Source: Warburgia ugandensis
Lineage: Eukaryota; Streptophyta; Magnoliopsida; Canellales; Canellaceae
Length of the DNA stretch: 64,000 nt
Direction: 5' to 3'
NCBI GenBank assembly: GCA_035236585.1
Contig: CP141126.1
Location: forward strand, 65,511,414 to 65,575,413
Shown: positions 60,589 to 64,000 of the stretch, in pieces
Layout of the letters: the number at the start of each line of letters is the position of its first letter
Numbering within the stretch: the stretch's first letter is position 1
Translations under genes and position numbers: made by a program
The notes under the pieces: generated by a model
Database searches by the model: none
What the model was told of the DNA's origin: nothing
Seen by the model: only the letters and a program-made list of their open reading frames with translations

Positions 60589-62602
60589 TATGGTAATAGG
60601 TTCACACTAGATCGTAAATCAAGCAAAGCTTAGTTAATCTTGTGGTTGCCAATAATGCAAGTAAGAGTGGGGCAACCTGGATCTTTGTACTTTGGTGGTG
60701 TATGATGTTGAAGAATAGAACTAACTTGTTTAGTAAAAAATGCCTTCTTTTGGACATTTAGTTTTATTTTCATGATACATAAGTCTTTTAAGAATTTGGC
60801 ATATGATGGGATTTGTTTATTACGTCTAATATAGGTATGTTGATCTTGACTTGTTTGAAAATCTCCAAAATCTCATTATTAGAGGCAGACTTTGGAGCTT
60901 GACACAACCTTTGAGGAAATGGAGCAGGTATCAATAGGTGAAGTGGGGTCCTTTTGTTTAGAGTTTTCTTTAACTTTTGTGAATTTTTCTACCTTTTTAG
61001 TATTTTGGGGCTCATCTTTCTCAATTTGTTTACCATTCCTAAGAATGGTGATAGCCTTAGTCTGTTCCATGCTAGAGCTGGATGATTCATCAGATGCATT
61101 TGTGCTAACCGCATGTGCTCCCTTAGGGTTTGCTTGTGGTTGAGGTGGGAACTTTCCTTTTTCCATACTTTGCATCCATTAACTCATCATGTTCTTTATT
61201 TCATTCATAGACTAGTTTGTTTGTTTTAACTAGGCTTCTAATTGAGAAATTTTCCTCTCTTGGTTTTGAACATGTTGATTGTTATTATCCTCTACATGAC
61301 TCTTAGGTGGGGACAAGTAAAGTCCAGAAGATGGGGGCTGATGAGTTTGGTATGATAGGGTAAGAAGTCCTTGGTTTTGTTGATGAGGTTGATATGGTCA
61401 TAGTTGTAGAACATTGGCAATAGGTCCATTTTTCCAACTAAAATTTGGATGGTTTCTCCAGTTGGGGTTATAAGTCTCTGAATATGGGGAGAAAGGTCTT
61501 TTATATGTGTTAAGTGCATTAGCCTAATCATGAAGTACCTCTTGGAATGATGGAATGGTAGGACATTCCTGAGTAAGATGGGTGGTACTCTCACAAATGC
61601 TACACACTTGTTCTTCTTTATTTGAGTTTTCCTTCCGATTTCTATGGCTTTTAATTTTCTCGTTAGGGATGCTACTCTAGCATTGATATCATTTTTTTTA
61701 GACATAGCATACATGCCTCCCCTAGCATGGGTGGTATAGAGCTTAGGTCTATCTGGATGTTCTATTCTTTTTGAGTCAGCCCAAGTCTGTGCACTTTAAG
61801 TTAGTCATTCCAAATACTCCTCTACTTCATCTAGTTGTTTGTTTAGAAAGTTATCGTTGCACATCATTTCTAGTAACTGGTGCATGTCAAAATTAAGTCC
61901 TTCATAAAAGAAGCTAATGATGTGCCATGGTTCATAGCCATGATGTGGGCAAGTGAGTCGTAGATCTTTAAACCTTTCCTAGCATTGATAGAATGATTCT
62001 TTATCCTTCTGGTTAAAGTTCATTATCTTACAGTGAATTGTATTTGTTTTATGCATAGGAAAAAACCTTTTCAAGAATTCCTAGTCATTTCATTCCAAGT
62101 TCTTATGGAACCTGTTAGCAGTGCATTAAACCACATTTTTTATTTTTCATTTAAAGAGAAAGAAAAAAGTTTAAGCCTAATAGTATCAAGACCTATATTT
62201 TATGTTCTTTGGGTACTACTTACCTCATCAAATTCTTTAAGGTGCATGTAAGGACTCTCATTTTCTAAAACATGGAATTTGGGAAGTAATTGGATTACTC
62301 CCATTTTTAATTGTAATGCATTAACATTTTGAGGAAGGATTACATAGGATGATGTGCTGGTGCGTGTAGGTTGAAGGTAGTCTTTTAAAGTTCTGCCATG
62401 AAAGTTTTGATAACCCTCATTATTATCACCATGTTCACTCCCTATTGTTATTTCTTCTCCAATCTCTATTTGGTTGATGATTATTCCTTCTTGGTGGAGG
62501 TTGATATTCATCATCCATTAGGGGCGGTGGGTCCTCATTCATGATGAGTGGAGGCCCTTGACTACCATGGGGTGAATTACCCCTTGAGTGTTGATCAGTC
62601 AT
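60589..62602 (-). pseudogene. Athila-like gag and start of protease
   Basis: On the minus strand, the start codon is at 62602 (MTDQHSRGN, then NEDPPPLMDDEYQPPP in frame). A shift follows. RTLKDYLQPTRTSTSSYVIL, QLKMGVIQLLPKFHVLEN and SPYMHLKEFDEV (62235-62395) are typical of gag in this branch. A zinc knuckle CSICESTTHLTQEC (about 61571-61612) is complete (C-x2-C-x4-H-x4-C) but lies in a different frame from the ORF at 61292-61714. KGKFPPQPQANPKGAH follows at 61117-61164. The last part (60589-60850) is the N-terminal protease with LDLRSSVNLLPY; the relatives I recall have a DLGAS-type motif there. The chromovirus inserted right after it. Confidence 0.83.
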
Positions 62603-63818
62603 TAATATAGCCTGATCTTGTTATATGTTTTTTTGGTCATACTTGATTAACCTACCAGTTTTGTCGCATCTCCAAATGTGCAAACAATGGAAGCTTCTTT
62701 TTCTTTGTGTTTTTTATTTTTTCTTTGGTTGGGAAAACTAACCAAAATGATGCAACCTAACTTCTAGAATGATGTACAAGCAAAAGGCATACTCAAATAA
62801 TCCCGAGACTAATATGCAACAATATTTTGACTCTCTTGAATTTGTGTGTGGACAATGCTTTTTGATTAGCGTAGTCTAGGACTCCTCCTCTCTTTCAGAT
62901 TAGATTACTACTTACCAGTTGGGTTCTGTGCTAAGGTGGTTAATACAATCCTTATGTAAGGGGGTGTTTAGATCTCAACAAACGTCAACGGAAGGTGTGG
63001 AAAAATCACTTGCATTTTAAGACACTCACTATAACCACAGTGCTCAAAATCCACTAGAATGACAATAGATCGCGTCCTATTAAGAGGGTCCTACAAGCAT
63101 GTGATGGCCTTATAGGTCTCTTCTAATTGGTTTCATGTTAATTTGAAAGGTAGGGTTGTGTGCTTGAGGTGATTATCCTAGGTGGGCCAAGAAGTGGTGA
63201 TGAAATCTACCCTTGATCTTGCGGGGTTGGGTGCCTTAGTAATTAATTTCCAAACACAATGGTAGTTCAATCAACATATAAATTACCTTAAATCAATAAA
63301 CATGCCCTAAGAATGTAATTAAAATAGTAAACTAATGCAAAACCCTAAAAATGAAGCAATTATAAAAGATGCTTTCTGTATGCAATTATTCTACCAAAGA
63401 ATTTAAATTATTCAAAATGAAAGCCCTAATCTAGGAAATAAATGAGTGAGGGAAATTTACAGTAGGGTTTCTGATGAAGATCAAGTGTGGGCCACCTTAT
63501 CTCACACTTGCCCTGTATTATACAACCCTTTTAAAATAAAAATAAAAATAAAAATTACAAATTACAAAGATCCTCACTACAAGATTCACTTAAAAGAAAA
63601 TAAAATTCCTATTTTAGGAAAGCAGGGAAATTTTTATTTTTATGAAGATCCACTTGCCAATTTCCTGAAAAAGAAAGATGAAAATAAGTAACAAATTTAG
63701 GAAACAAGGTGATATGCATTATAAAAATATATTGAAAAATGCACTAAAAATGCCTAAAATGAAATTCCTAAATTTTTTTATATTTTTTTATTAAATTTTA
63801 TGAAAACTCCTTTGTAGG
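62603..63818. other. Untranslated leader of the Athila-like element
   Basis: About 1.2 kb lies between the primer binding site and the gag start on the minus strand. There is no coding motif; AT-rich, with an AAAATAAAAATAAAAAT run at about 63534-63553. The plus-strand ORF at 63446-63691 shows no known motif. Confidence 0.55.
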
Positions 63819-63842
63819 TCCCCAAAAATGGCGCAAAAAACT
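63819..63842 (-). other. Degraded primer binding site of the Athila-like element
   Basis: On the minus strand, after the LTR end ...CATCAACA, the sequence AGTTTTTTGCGCCATTTTTG GGGA resembles the TTTGGCGCC...GGGGA primer site used by Athila-type elements. Several mismatches are present. Confidence 0.6.
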
Positions 63843-64000
63843 TGTTGATGTTTTACTGCAAGTGAATGAGCTATTGTAGTATAGCTAATCGAAGTACAGG
63901 TCGATCCTATAGCAACTTGAATTAAAAAGTGGGAGTTTAAATAAAATGTAATTAATAAAAATTAAAAATAAATAACAAAAATTTAGATCAAATCAACTTC
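63843..64000 (-). mobile_element. 5' LTR of the Athila-like element, cut by the window edge
   Basis: On the plus strand the LTR begins TGTTGATGTTTTACTGC at 63843, which is the 3' end of the LTR in the element's own orientation. The words AGTATAGCTAATCGAAGTAC and GGTCGATCCTATAGC are familiar from LTR ends of this branch. Only 158 bp are inside the window. Confidence 0.6.

Noticed and set aside
61292-61714. 140-codon minus-strand ORF taken as the Athila-like gag frame
   Set aside because: Only its first part is in the gag frame; the zinc knuckle and later gag motifs are read in another frame, so the ORF as such is not the gene product.

Overview
This window is intergenic DNA from a flowering plant, built almost entirely of nested, decayed transposable elements. 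The base composition is strongly AT-rich. The coding remains are plant-type: a LINE, CACTA (En/Spm) transposases with their accessory genes, a Tekay/Del-like chromovirus and an Athila-like Ty3/gypsy element. I found no intact host gene, tRNA, rRNA or CRISPR array. Almost every ORF longer than 60 codons is a fragment of a transposon gene or low-complexity LTR sequence. The species cannot be named from this.

Left third (1-26.4 kb). A LINE fragment on the minus strand lies at 1-1240. Next comes a CACTA accessory (TNPA-like) gene cut into three pieces: 2827-3052, 6090-6594 and 21412-about 22250. The first gap is a 3.0 kb solo LTR (3053-6089, target duplication GGTGT). The second gap is a whole 14.8 kb CACTA element (6595-21411). 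That element carries a tnp2 transposase pseudogene, a miniature CACTA copy, a pyrimidine-rich minisatellite, its own TNPA-like gene and a Ulp1-like protease remnant. A minus-strand LTR fragment with primer binding site (23.5-24.6 kb) and a miniature CACTA in reverse orientation (24.56-26.17 kb) follow.

Middle (26.4-35.6 kb). A second CACTA element starts at 26422 and carries a tnp2 pseudogene. That gene is interrupted inside its N-terminal domain by a 2.6 kb solo LTR (27914-30520, target duplication TGCTC). The element fades at about 34185 into the LTR of an Athila-like element.

Right half (34.2-64 kb). An Athila-like element on the minus strand has its primer binding site near 63.83 kb, gag at 60.6-62.6 kb, protease remnant at 37.8-38.5 kb and polypurine tract at 35.57 kb. 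It is split within the protease by a complete 22.1 kb chromovirus (38465-60588, target duplication TATGG). The chromovirus 5' LTR holds a further solo LTR (40692-43660, target duplication ATTGG). Its integrase is cut by a 5.2 kb LTR-derived insertion (49960-55207) that has the same LTR end, the U5 side, at both termini.

The order of events can be read from the nesting: the Athila-like element first, then the chromovirus, then the two LTR insertions inside it; and on the left the TNPA-like gene first, then solo LTR 1 and CACTA-A. All proteins carry stops or frameshifts, so nothing here looks able to move by itself. The features most worth a second look are the LTR insertion with two U5 ends, the arrays of short hairpins in the CACTA subterminal regions, the CACTA-inside-CACTA insertion, and the datable chain of nested LTRs.
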